The position numbers and the translations under genes were made by a program. The notes below the pieces were generated by a model. That model was not told where the DNA came from. It ran no database searches and saw only the letters and a program-made list of their open reading frames with translations. This document shows, one piece after another, positions 45,453 through 53,894 of a stretch of 64,000 bases of DNA. How positions within the stretch are numbered: position 1 is the first letter of the stretch; each line of letters opens with the position of its first letter. Origin of the DNA: Candidatus Formimonas warabiya (GTDB lineage Bacteria > Bacillota > Dehalobacteriia > Dehalobacteriales > Dehalobacteriaceae); NCBI RefSeq assembly GCF_002777255.1, contig NZ_CP017634.1, positions 2,368,903 to 2,432,902 of the forward strand. The letters are read 5' to 3'.

Positions 45453-46424
45453 CTATAATTTAACGCGCGGATCAAGATAGGTATAAAGAATATCCGCGCA
45501 GAAGTTCGCCAGGATCACACCGGTGGTGACAAAAAGAAACAAGCCCTGGAGCAGGGGATAATCCCTGGCCATTAGAGCCGTATACATCAACCGTCCCAGC
45601 CCCGGCCAGGAAAACACCGTTTCCACTTGAATGGCCCCGGCCACAATAAAGCCCAGATTGATGGCGATCAGCGTCACCAAAGGAAGCATGGCATTGGGAA
45701 TGGCATGCTTCATGAGCAAATCAAGGCGGGAAACGCCTTTCGCCCGGGCGGTCAGCATATAATCTTCCGTAAACACTTCGATTAAGGAATTGCGCATAAT
45801 GATGGCATATTCCCCCACCATAGCAACGCCGAAGGTAAAGATGGGCAGGAAAAGATATTTGCTCGAAGCCGTAATCTGCTCCCAGAAGCTGGCGTATACC
45901 GCTCCGGGGGCACTCATGCCTCCTGTGGGAAAGGCTTTTAAGTAGACGCAGAAAAACATAATGGCCAGAATGGAAAACCAGAAGGAAGGCATGGAATAAA
46001 GAAATAAGGACATGCCCAAACCGACCACATCGATTTTGCTCCCTCTTTTCCAGGCGGAAATCACGCCCACCAGAATGCCCAGAACGATGGCCAGCAAAGT
46101 GGCCAGCCCTACTAAAACCAGGGTGGCGGGCAGCCTGTCCATAATAATGTCCAGTACCGGCTGGCGGTAATTGAAGGAGTCGCCCAGATTTCCCGTGAAC
46201 AAATCCCGGATATAATAGAAAAATTGCATGAGAATGGGCTGGTCCAAACCAAACTGATGCCTGATCTGGGCTAATGCTTCCGGGGCCATTTTGGGATTCC
46301 GCACTAATATCCGGATGGGATCCCCCGGCATAATGCGGAACAAAAAGAAATTAAAGACCACCACGACAAAAATGGTGACGATGGACTGGGACAGTTTTTT
46401 CAAAAGGTATTTACGCTTATCCAA
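45453..46424 (-). CDS. Peptide ABC transporter permease (DppB type)
   Basis: 323-residue permease with six membrane segments. It opens with the family pattern VVVFNFFLFRIMPGDPI and has the EAA-loop YMLTARAKGVSRLDLLMKHAIPNAM. TTG start with GAGGTGG nine bases upstream; an ATG between them is out of frame. Follows the binding-protein gene after a stable hairpin (46451-46474). Confidence 0.94.
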   Translation of the reverse strand: MDKRKYLLKKLSQSIVTIFVVVVFNFFLFRIMPGDPIRILVRNPKMAPEALAQIRHQFGLDQPILMQFFYYIRDLFTGNLGDSFNYRQPVLDIIMDRLPATLVLVGLATLLAIVLGILVGVISAWKRGSKIDVVGLGMSLFLYSMPSFWFSILAIMFFCVYLKAFPTGGMSAPGAVYASFWEQITASSKYLFLPIFTFGVAMVGEYAIIMRNSLIEVFTEDYMLTARAKGVSRLDLLMKHAIPNAMLPLVTLIAINLGFIVAGAIQVETVFSWPGLGRLMYTALMARDYPLLQGLFLFVTTGVILANFCADILYTYLDPRVKL

Positions 46425-46450
46425 AGCATGTGTCCACCTCTCTTTAAGCG

Positions 46451-46474
46451 GCAGGGGGCAAAATTGCCCCCTGC
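46451..46474 (-). other. Stable intergenic hairpin between binding-protein and permease genes
   Basis: Perfect 11-bp stem GCAGGGGGCAA / TTGCCCCCTGC with a 2-base apex (in practice a 4-base loop) and no U tract. Such hairpins after a binding-protein gene commonly protect the upstream mRNA and give an excess of binding protein over membrane subunits (inference). Confidence 0.6.
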
Positions 46475-46487
46475 TCCCCTTCAGTTT

Positions 46488-48269
46488 TTAGATTTCCCGG
46501 TTTTTCTTCCGCCTCATCGTCACGGCAATCCCTGCGGCGGCAATAATCAAAATTACAATCCACAGCCAGGATGAACTCTTCCCGGAGCCGGCGGCACCGG
46601 TCTCTTCCTGGGCCGGTTCCTGGGTTTGCGCGAGCGGTTTGATATTTTCATAGGTGGCCATACTGTGGGTCATGATCACAGTGCCGTTCTCCGGGGTGCG
46701 CACCCAGCCCTCGAAGCGGTCTGTCCGGTAGGCCTCCAGTTCCGGCCCGTAGGCAAGGATAATATAGGGACAATCGTCATAGATCATTTTCTGCATTTCA
46801 TGGATAATGGCCTGCCGTTTATTCTTATCCATTTCCCGGTTTTGCTCCACGAAAAGTTCGTCGTACTTGGGGTTGGAATAGAAAGAATCGTTCCAGGACA
46901 TGATTTGGCCCGTGGTCATAATTTTGAGAATGGAGGTGGGATCCACATCCATAAAATAGGTCCAGATGTACATGTCAAAATCACCGTTGTCATAGAGCCG
47001 GTCCGTTAATGTGCCGGAATCCACCACATCAATGCGGATATTGATGCCAATCTGTTTTAGCCAGTCCGCAATAATTCTGCCCATCTTTTGCTGTTCCGCA
47101 GACTCACTCCTCAAGGTTAAACGGAAATCCAGGGGTTTTCCCTCCGCCGATTCCCGGATGCCGTCCCCGTCCCCATCCTTGTAGCCGGCATCGTTCAGGA
47201 TCTTCTTCGCCTTTTCCAAATCGAAGGTGTGCATCTCTTCCGCGGTAGGTTCATAATGCCAGAATTTAAACATGGGCGGCACCAGCGTGGTGCCTACCTC
47301 TCCTAAACCGGAGGTCACCGCATCAATTAAATATTTCCGGTCAATGGCGTATGACATGGCTTTGCGAATATTTTTATCCCGTAACAAGGGGTTCGCTTTG
47401 GACTTGGGGTCAGCCCAGTGATTGATCACCATTTCCGTAAAACCGGCGGATTCCGAATAAAGTGTTTGAATATTGGGCTGTCCCTCTAAGGATTTATAGG
47501 GTACCGCCGACATTTTGGTGAGAAGATCCACTTCTCCTAATTTCAAGGCTTCCGCCGCCGTGCTCTCATTGCCATATAAGATAAAAATCACTTCATCGAT
47601 ATGGGGGGCGCCCTTGAAATACTCCTTATTAGCCGCCATTCTGGTATATTCGCCCTTTTTATATTCCACTACTTGAAAAGCGCCCGTGCCGACAGGCTGG
47701 TCATTGGCAAAGGTAGAGCTTGCTTCAGCCGGGTCGATCTTTTCCCAAATATGTTTGGGCAGGATGGGCACCCAAATCTGAGGCATCCAGGAAAAAGGCT
47801 GCTCCAAAGTGATGACCACCGTATGTTCATCCGGGGTCTGAATATTGGTCATTTTGGATACATAGTCGTAAAAGTAGCCGATTTGATTATCCCGGATGTA
47901 TTCAAAGGTAAACTTGACGTCTGCCGACGTGAAAGGCTGGCCGTCCTGCCATTTCACTCCTTCCTGGAGATGAAAGGTCCATTCTTTGCCGTCTTCGCTC
48001 ATGGTCCAATCCTTGGCCAGTTCCGGAATGGGGTTTAAGTTCTGGTCCCAGCTGATGAGCAGGTTATAATTGAGCCGCATAAATTCATAAGAAGAGGTCG
48101 AATAAGCCACTAAAGGATTTAAAGATTCCATCTCGTTGAAAATACCCACTCTTAAAACGCTTTTCTCTTCGCCTTCGGCCTGTGCTGCCCCCAGGGGCAA
48201 GATACTGCCGGCAAGAATGATCGCCGCCACAAGGATCGCTTTGAGAGGTGCCAATCGGAGTTTCCCCAT
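46488..48269 (-). CDS. Peptide-binding protein of the ABC transporter (SBP family 5), C-terminally membrane-anchored
   Basis: 593 residues. Signal peptide at 1-31 (KAILVAAIILAGSILPLGAAQA). Family-5 binding domain with LAKDWTMSEDGKEWTFHLQEGVKWQDGQPFTSADVKFTFEY. There is no lipobox cysteine; instead a C-terminal membrane helix (SSSWLWIVILIIAAAGIAVTM, about 565-586) and a basic RRKKNR tail anchor it, unlike the usual lipoprotein of Gram-positives. AGGGGGAAAG before ATG. First transporter gene. Confidence 0.93.
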   Translation of the reverse strand: MGKLRLAPLKAILVAAIILAGSILPLGAAQAEGEEKSVLRVGIFNEMESLNPLVAYSTSSYEFMRLNYNLLISWDQNLNPIPELAKDWTMSEDGKEWTFHLQEGVKWQDGQPFTSADVKFTFEYIRDNQIGYFYDYVSKMTNIQTPDEHTVVITLEQPFSWMPQIWVPILPKHIWEKIDPAEASSTFANDQPVGTGAFQVVEYKKGEYTRMAANKEYFKGAPHIDEVIFILYGNESTAAEALKLGEVDLLTKMSAVPYKSLEGQPNIQTLYSESAGFTEMVINHWADPKSKANPLLRDKNIRKAMSYAIDRKYLIDAVTSGLGEVGTTLVPPMFKFWHYEPTAEEMHTFDLEKAKKILNDAGYKDGDGDGIRESAEGKPLDFRLTLRSESAEQQKMGRIIADWLKQIGINIRIDVVDSGTLTDRLYDNGDFDMYIWTYFMDVDPTSILKIMTTGQIMSWNDSFYSNPKYDELFVEQNREMDKNKRQAIIHEMQKMIYDDCPYIILAYGPELEAYRTDRFEGWVRTPENGTVIMTHSMATYENIKPLAQTQEPAQEETGAAGSGKSSSWLWIVILIIAAAGIAVTMRRKKNREI

Positions 48270-48415
48270 CTTCTTTCCCCCTTAAATTATTTAATAATCT
48301 TAATAATTTCGAGATATCTCTTTTTCTCCCTCCGGTAATTTCTTTACTTTTTCGGTGTTTTTTTTGGCCTTTTCCTCTATTTATGCACCGTATTGAAGGC
48401 TGTGCCCAAAAAAAC

Positions 48416-48446
48416 ATGCAGAGAACGAAAAAATTGATCCCTGCAT
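48416..48446 (-). terminator. Candidate terminator between amidohydrolase and binding-protein genes
   Basis: Minus-strand arms ATGCAG / CTGCAT separated by 19 bases and followed by TGTTTTTTTG. Short stem and long loop, so only partial termination is likely. Confidence 0.4.
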
Positions 48447-48466
48447 CCTTCGTGTTTTTGCTCACT

Positions 48467-49723
48467 TCAGCTGTGAAAAAGAAACCTTTCCGGGTTGATG
48501 GAACAAAAATCGTGTTTTTCCGGTGCGGAAAAAAAGGGCGTGTTTTTAAAAATTCCCAGGTAACTGTTGTAAGAATCGGCCCACAGCAAATTGATCATAA
48601 AATCGGAACCAAAAAGAATGCGCTCTCTTAGCCGGTCCCGCAGGGATGGGTTGGCCCGGCAGAGAAGCTCCCTTAAGGAGCGATAATAGCGGTCGTTAAA
48701 GCCGCGGCAGGAAAAATCTCCATAGACATGCTCATATCCTTCCATCAGGGCAAATATCTCCTGCCCCCATTCCCGCTTTCTGCCCTGGTTTCCCAAATGG
48801 CCAAAATTGATTTTCAGGCCGGGAAATCTCTTCAACACTTTCTTCCACCGGGCCGGGGAGGTAAACTCATCGGCACTTGTGCGGTCTACAATCCGGTATC
48901 CTCCGTTGCTGCAGTGGGTGGTAAGGGGGATGTGTTTTACCGTGCAGTATTCATAGAGCAATTCCACCTTTTTCCGTTCCTCTTTTTGCTCCGGCCAGGG
49001 ATCAAATCCTAAGGGGGGATATACCTTGATGCCGGAGAAAAAGTTGCTGCCCAGCTCTTCGATATCGCCGTTAAATTTCCCTAAATTCTCCGCTAAGTCT
49101 TCCGGCGTCCCCCGGTACCCGGAAAAATACTTCTCCAGCATCGTGCCGATTTTGCTTAAATCATAATTGGCTGTGTTGATGCCCAGAAAGGGATAGATCT
49201 CAAAAACCCTCCCCCCGGTCTCTCCGGCCGGATAATAATTCCGGATGCCGTTAAAGAGATCCAGAACCTGCTCCACAATGGGTTTTTGCACCGGTATGGA
49301 ATTATAGGCTAAAGCAGGATCAGTCATATTTTTGTAACCAAAATCCATCATTAAAGGCGTTAAAATGATTTTGTCATAATGAAAATTCTCTATTGTGAAT
49401 CGGCCATCCTCCCACAGCTGCTGCCGCAGGCCTTTTTCCAATAAGCCAAAAACAGTGCCTGCATCGTGCTCCATCACCACCAAAAGATTCTTCACCCGGT
49501 CTATCAGCCGGGATACGCCCACTTTATCCAGTATCTTTGCCAGCAATTTGGGGTTCAGAGAATGGAAAAGCAGGTATGAAACGATCACAATATTGGCGGC
49601 AAGAAATATTTTCAATTTCTGATCGCTGATCGTTGATTCAAAGCGGCGCAGAAAGGCAAGGAAATTGGGATGGCTTAAATTCATCACATGACAGTGCACA
49701 TCGTAAAACTTGTTCCCCTCCAC
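48467..49723 (-). CDS. Amidohydrolase-family (TIM-barrel) metal-dependent hydrolase
   Basis: About 418 residues, amidohydrolase_2-like: metal motif YDVHCHVMN near the N-terminus, a second histidine in PLTTHCSNGG, KINFGHLGN, and a final acid in LFGSDFMINLL. A hydrophobic stretch (IFLAANIVIVSYLLF, about 37-51) is unusual and may be an inserted helix. Start: GTG 49723 has GGGGAGGG in place; the ATG at 49747 has no ribosome site. Upstream of the peptide transporter on the same strand, perhaps its first enzyme. Substrate unknown. Confidence 0.83.
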   Translation of the reverse strand: MEGNKFYDVHCHVMNLSHPNFLAFLRRFESTISDQKLKIFLAANIVIVSYLLFHSLNPKLLAKILDKVGVSRLIDRVKNLLVVMEHDAGTVFGLLEKGLRQQLWEDGRFTIENFHYDKIILTPLMMDFGYKNMTDPALAYNSIPVQKPIVEQVLDLFNGIRNYYPAGETGGRVFEIYPFLGINTANYDLSKIGTMLEKYFSGYRGTPEDLAENLGKFNGDIEELGSNFFSGIKVYPPLGFDPWPEQKEERKKVELLYEYCTVKHIPLTTHCSNGGYRIVDRTSADEFTSPARWKKVLKRFPGLKINFGHLGNQGRKREWGQEIFALMEGYEHVYGDFSCRGFNDRYYRSLRELLCRANPSLRDRLRERILFGSDFMINLLWADSYNSYLGIFKNTPFFSAPEKHDFCSINPERFLFHS

Positions 49724-49803
49724 AGAATCCCTCCCCTGTATTTTCATAATATGTCTTTATGCAGGTCTGGAGAGGTTTATGCCAGGGGAGGGCTGAGGCG
49801 CAC

Positions 49804-49829
49804 AAAAAAAAGGAACCTGCCTGGTCCCT
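49804..49829 (-). terminator. Terminator-like hairpin upstream of the amidohydrolase gene
   Basis: Minus-strand stem AGGGACC / GGTTCCT (one mismatch), followed by eight T. It either ends transcription from the RCC1 gene about 270 bases upstream or acts as a leader attenuator of the amidohydrolase gene 80 bases downstream. The rest of 49724-50101 shows no gene. Confidence 0.65.
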
Positions 49830-49976
49830 AGACTAATAAATCTAATATTGGAAAAAGAATCTGACGCCTTCTATTTATTATAGGTTTCACAAGAAGAAAA
49901 TTAAATTATGTGCATATAACTGTGGCGCACGGTAGTTGGCAGTGAACAAAATTCCGGCTATGGGGTTATTTATCTT

Positions 49977-50040
49977 GGATACTCCCTCTCCCGCTGATGG
50001 TACGTGGTGACTCGATATCCCCTTGTTAGAGGGAGTATCC
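49977..50040. repeat. 13-bp perfect inverted repeat with 38-base loop
   Basis: GGATACTCCCTCT (49977-49989) and AGAGGGAGTATCC (50028-50040). No T tract. Lies just downstream of the RCC1 gene, at the border between the metabolic cluster and the accessory island. Could be the scar or end of a small mobile element; no second copy seen. Confidence 0.6.
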
Positions 50041-50101
50041 ATTTTCCGGTCAAATTATACTCTCCTATGTTCAAAAAGGATCCCTGGTCGCTTTTCCCTG
50101 T

Positions 50102-52402
50102 TTAATTAATTACCTGGTTGCTAACAAAATTTCCGTTGTTATCATAATTGAATTTTATTACCGACTCTTTTTTCTTAAACAGATACTGAAGCCTTCCTTT
50201 TGTATCATATTGATATACCGTATAATCTACGAACAAACCAACTACTTGCCCCGGTACGGTTCGATAAGTGATCCGCTCGCCGTCTCCAAGCTCACAAGTG
50301 CAATTGTAACCCCAAGAAAATACATCACCGTCATTGGCTAATGCTATGTTAAAAGCTGCTTTCGTTGAGGCACTTATTATTTCTGTATCCGTATAAGCTT
50401 TGACCGGGGCTTTCCTTGTTACTGACGACCCGTCTCCTAATTGATAGTAGTTGTTCCTTCCCCAAGCCCACACGGTTCCGTCACTCTTTAGGGCTAAACT
50501 GTGACTGCTTCCCCCAGATATTGAGATAATTCCGGTAAGGCCGGGTACTGCCACTGCAGTCTTTCGGGTTGTGGTCGTCCCATCTCCAATTTGGCCATAT
50601 GTGTTATAGCCCCAGGCTTTTAATGAGCCATCATTTACTAAAGCAAGGTTATGGTTATCCCCTGCAGAAACTTTTGTGATTCCGGTTAATCCTGATACTT
50701 GAACGGGGGTGGTTCTCTGTGTTGTTGTCCCATCTCCCAGCTGGCCATATGCGTTATAGCCCCAGGCCCACACGGTCCCGTCACTTTTTAAAGCAATGCT
50801 GTGCCCACTACCGCCGGATAGGGCCGTCACACCGCTTAATCCGGATACCTGTATAGGCGTGCTTTGATTGGTTGTGGTGCCATCACCCAATTGTCCCCGG
50901 TTATTATATCCCCAGGCCCATACGGTGCCATCATTTTTTAGTGCCAAACTATGATATGTTCCGGAAGCGATGGCGATAATTCCGTCTAATCCCAGCACTT
51001 GAACCGGTGCGGTTCTGGTTGAAGTCGTACCATCGCCCAACTGCCCATAGGTATTATAGCCCCAGGTCCATACCGTACCATCACTTTTTAAGGCCATGCT
51101 ATGGCTGGTGCCACATGCTATTTCTATTACTCCCCCGGTTAATCCCGATACCTGAACGGGAGTATTCTTCGTGGTTGTGGTACCATTCCCCAGTTGACCG
51201 TATGAATTTGCTCCCCAAGACCAAACGGTCCCGTCGTTTTTTATGGCAACGCCGTGATTCCCTCCGGCACTAATTGCAATCACGTTGTTAATTTTTTTAA
51301 CTGAATCCGGGATGCTTTTTTGAGTAAAGATGCCATCCCCAATCTGACCATATGCATTATAGCCCCAAGCACGGACAGTCCCGTCATTTTTTACAGTCAA
51401 ATTGTGATAGGTACCTGCAGCAATGTCCGTCAAACCGCTCAGACCTGAAACTTGTTTGGGGCTTGTTCGTGTTGTGGTTGTCCCATCTCCGACTTGGCCA
51501 TAGTTATTATATCCCCACGCCCAGACAGTGCCGTCGCTCTTTAACGCCAGGCTGTGCCTGGTGCCGCCCTCTATGTTTGTTATTCCGCTTAAGCCGGATA
51601 CTTGAACCGGTGTAGTTCTGTCCGTCTTGGTTGTATCCCCCAGCTGCCCGTAATAGTTATAGCCCCAAGCATATACTGTTCCGTCATTCTTAATGGCGAG
51701 ACTGTGACTTGTTCCCCCGGCCACTTTTGTGATACCGGTTAATCCTGCCACCTGGACCGGCGTGGATTGATTGGTTGTGGTACCGTCTCCCAATTGACCA
51801 TAATTGTTATATCCCCAGGTCCAGGCTGTGCCGTCATTCTTGGCCACTAAGCTGTGATTATCCCCGCAGGCGATCCCAACTATTCCGCTTAACCCAGATA
51901 CCTGAACCGGCGTAGGTCTATTCGTCGTTGTCCCGTCCCCGATCTGACCATATGCGTTGTATCCCCACGCCCAGACAGTGCCGTCGCTCTTCAGCGCCAA
52001 ATTATAATGACTTCCGCAAGCGATTGCAATTACCCCCGTTAAGCTGGTAATCTGAACAGGACTGCTTTTATCAGTGGTAGTGCCGTCTCCTAATTGGCCG
52101 TAGTTGTTATATCCCCAGGCCCAAACGGTACCGTCACTTTTTAGGGCTAAACTATGATAGGTTCCGCTGGCAATTGCCGTAACCCCGCTTAATCCTAATA
52201 CTTGCACGGAAGTGCTTCTGTTGATAGTCGTACCATCACCAAGCTGACCATAGGTATTCAACCCCCAACTCCAAACGGTTCCATCATCCGCCAAAGCAAG
52301 CGAATGACCGCTTCCCCCAGCCACTTTCTGGCACAAAAGGAAATCACCTGATGCAAGGACAGGTAAAGAAAAATTGGCACTGCCGACTACAAAAATTCCC
52401 AA
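50102..52402 (-). CDS. RCC1-repeat double beta-propeller protein with YD-like tail
   Basis: 766 residues from TTG 52402. Fourteen RCC1-type repeats of about 51 residues, each with the core HSLALKSDGTVWAWGYNNYGQLGDGTTT and variants, fit two seven-bladed propellers. The tail (VYQYDTKGRLQYLFKKKE.. FNYDNNGN) resembles an RHS/YD repeat. Likely secreted or surface-bound. Start problem: the TTG has no ribosome site. In-frame codons just upstream encode KHLKTKKIPKIIIIFLLG, an ideal signal-peptide n-region placed right after AAGGGGGG, but no ATG, GTG or TTG is there (a GTA is). So the annotated start is uncertain, or the start codon has been lost. Confidence 0.8.
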   Translation of the reverse strand: MGIFVVGSANFSLPVLASGDFLLCQKVAGGSGHSLALADDGTVWSWGLNTYGQLGDGTTINRSTSVQVLGLSGVTAIASGTYHSLALKSDGTVWAWGYNNYGQLGDGTTTDKSSPVQITSLTGVIAIACGSHYNLALKSDGTVWAWGYNAYGQIGDGTTTNRPTPVQVSGLSGIVGIACGDNHSLVAKNDGTAWTWGYNNYGQLGDGTTTNQSTPVQVAGLTGITKVAGGTSHSLAIKNDGTVYAWGYNYYGQLGDTTKTDRTTPVQVSGLSGITNIEGGTRHSLALKSDGTVWAWGYNNYGQVGDGTTTTRTSPKQVSGLSGLTDIAAGTYHNLTVKNDGTVRAWGYNAYGQIGDGIFTQKSIPDSVKKINNVIAISAGGNHGVAIKNDGTVWSWGANSYGQLGNGTTTTKNTPVQVSGLTGGVIEIACGTSHSMALKSDGTVWTWGYNTYGQLGDGTTSTRTAPVQVLGLDGIIAIASGTYHSLALKNDGTVWAWGYNNRGQLGDGTTTNQSTPIQVSGLSGVTALSGGSGHSIALKSDGTVWAWGYNAYGQLGDGTTTQRTTPVQVSGLTGITKVSAGDNHNLALVNDGSLKAWGYNTYGQIGDGTTTTRKTAVAVPGLTGIISISGGSSHSLALKSDGTVWAWGRNNYYQLGDGSSVTRKAPVKAYTDTEIISASTKAAFNIALANDGDVFSWGYNCTCELGDGERITYRTVPGQVVGLFVDYTVYQYDTKGRLQYLFKKKESVIKFNYDNNGNFVSNQVIN

Positions 52403-52699
52403 AAGAAAGATGATAATAATTTTTGGTATTTTCTTTGTTTTTAAGTGTTTTACCCCCCTTATATTCCATCAAAAAATTTTTGTTTTAATCAGTGCCTTTA
52501 GTGTTAAAAATATCAACGGAGTTATGCGGGCTTGCAGGCATAACTTTGCTAAAAAAGTGGCCTTTTCAGTGGTCTCACTCGGTCGTCCTTGAATGAATTC
52601 GCACACAGCTTGAAGGTTCTTTTGCTTCCCTCTATTCTATTAAACAATGAATACCAGGCTCTGTAAAATGTCCGCAAAGCAGCAGAACCGTCCCCGCGC

Positions 52700-52835
52700 C
52701 CGCGCTTTTCAGGAGATCATAGGTGCACGTGATCCCTTGGGGGGTTTGCGTCAGGCTCCTTCCATAGGGCAGGGTCATCTCCGCCCGGTTGCCGGCAGCG
52801 TCAAAGGCGAGGTGATGACGATTCCGCTCTGTGTC
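52700..52835 (-). pseudogene. RHS-repeat fragment
   Basis: A minus-strand frame without a start reads DTERNRHHLAFDAAGNRAEM, then TLPYGRSLTQTPQGITCTYD, the YD-repeat pattern of RHS proteins. It runs into a GC-rich repeat (CCGTCCCCGCG) shared with 60305-60319. A decayed piece of an RHS gene at the 3' side of the toxin locus; the rest of 52403-52842 shows no gene. Confidence 0.7.
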
Positions 52836-52842
52836 CTAATTC

Positions 52843-53358
52843 TCACCACGTTCTTTTATAAAGTGGGTTGTTATTTTCATCTTTTGTTAATATATAGCCC
52901 ATACATTCTAACGTTTTGTCTTCCTCTCTTCTGCTTAAAAATTTATTAACAAAATCTGCAAAATCGTTGTTTTGGTCTAATATTTTTTGAAAAGATAACT
53001 TATTTTTTTTAGAAACATCATAAAATAAAGGCATTACAAGCAAAATTTCTCTTTGGTCTAAAACTCTTAAAATCATCCCTAAAGCAAATAAACCATTTGT
53101 AAAATATCTTTGCTCTGAAAACCGAAGCGAGTATGTTGCCATATTTATTGCAAAATATAAAAGTGACCAAGCAATATCAGTTGAAATGTCATTACCTACT
53201 AACTTCTTGTCTTCTTTTGAAAGATTTGCGTAGTTTTCAATAACTCTATTTAATTCTATGTCCATTCTCATTATAGAACTAGGGATACCCTTTTCCCAAT
53301 ATTCACCACTTATCTTAGTTTCTTCCAATATAACCTCAATTTCTTTTACAATATTCAT
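52843..53358 (-). CDS. Candidate (orphan) immunity protein in the RHS locus
   Basis: 171-residue soluble, helical, AT-rich protein (MNIVKEIEVILEETKISGEY, then LNRVIENYANLSKEDKKL). No domain recognised. Start ATG 53358 has GGAGG five bases upstream; the frame is open to 53439, and those 27 codons (ending DYFIHPDNFEIEMEDI) may be the tail of a lost toxin tip. Its position behind a toxin tip and a first small gene, next to RHS fragments, is the usual place for immunity genes of displaced tips. Function inferred from context only. Confidence 0.55.
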   Translation of the reverse strand: MNIVKEIEVILEETKISGEYWEKGIPSSIMRMDIELNRVIENYANLSKEDKKLVGNDISTDIAWSLLYFAINMATYSLRFSEQRYFTNGLFALGMILRVLDQREILLVMPLFYDVSKKNKLSFQKILDQNNDFADFVNKFLSRREEDKTLECMGYILTKDENNNPLYKRTW

Positions 53359-53460
53359 AATGTCCTCCATTTCTATTTCAAAATTATCTGGATGTATGAA
53401 ATAATCACCTCTTTGCACATATCCTGCCTCTTTCAACATCCTAATTTCTCGAGGACACTA

Positions 53461-53516
53461 GGGGACAGGTCCCTCGTTTTATAAATCTTTTACTTGCACA
53501 CAAGGAACCTGTCCCC
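53461..53516. repeat. Palindromic repeat, GGGGACAGGT family (copy 1)
   Basis: GGGGACAGGT (53461-53470) and ACCTGTCCCC (53507-53516), with a central TTTTACTTGCACACAAGG segment. A diverged second copy is at 60223-60292. Lies between the two candidate immunity genes. Confidence 0.75.
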
Positions 53517-53559
53517 CCGTGTGTTTCATCAGCCAAAACTGTGTGACCTTTCTTTTTTG

Positions 53560-53880
53560 TTATACTATTGAGCCAATTATTACGAACTGTAATTTATCGA
53601 ATATAGTATCAAATTGGTTGAATTGGTGGGTAAGGTTATCTGGAATATAAGCAATATTCATGTTTTTGTCACTTACATCCTTATTTCTATACATTGCTAC
53701 AACATAACTTACTTTAGCCCCATTATGCACAAATGGAACATTATTTTTGATAAGATATGCTTCCCCGGAATTAGAATTAGTATATTCGCATACAACTCCA
53801 GAGAATTTATTATCTCCTTCAGGAGATGTAAAATTCCAAGGTTCTGCTACAATTAATTTAACTTGTTGATTTATTTGCAT
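53560..53880 (-). CDS. Candidate immunity protein for the RHS toxin tip
   Basis: 106 residues, AT-rich (MQINQQVKLIVAEPWNFTS, then EGDNKFSGVVCEYTN), mixed beta/alpha pattern, no signal peptide, no family recognised. GGAGGG precedes ATG 53880. It begins 14 bases after the toxin-tip stop on the same strand, the standard arrangement of a cognate immunity gene. It presumably binds and neutralises the toxin domain in the cytosol (inference from position). Confidence 0.65.
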   Translation of the reverse strand: MQINQQVKLIVAEPWNFTSPEGDNKFSGVVCEYTNSNSGEAYLIKNNVPFVHNGAKVSYVVAMYRNKDVSDKNMNIAYIPDNLTHQFNQFDTIFDKLQFVIIGSIV

Positions 53881-53894
53881 TTTGAACCCTCCAA

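Noticed and set aside
50102..52402. CRISPR-like array
   Set aside because: The roughly 150-base periodicity is protein-coding RCC1 repeats, in frame throughout; no CRISPR array was seen in the window.
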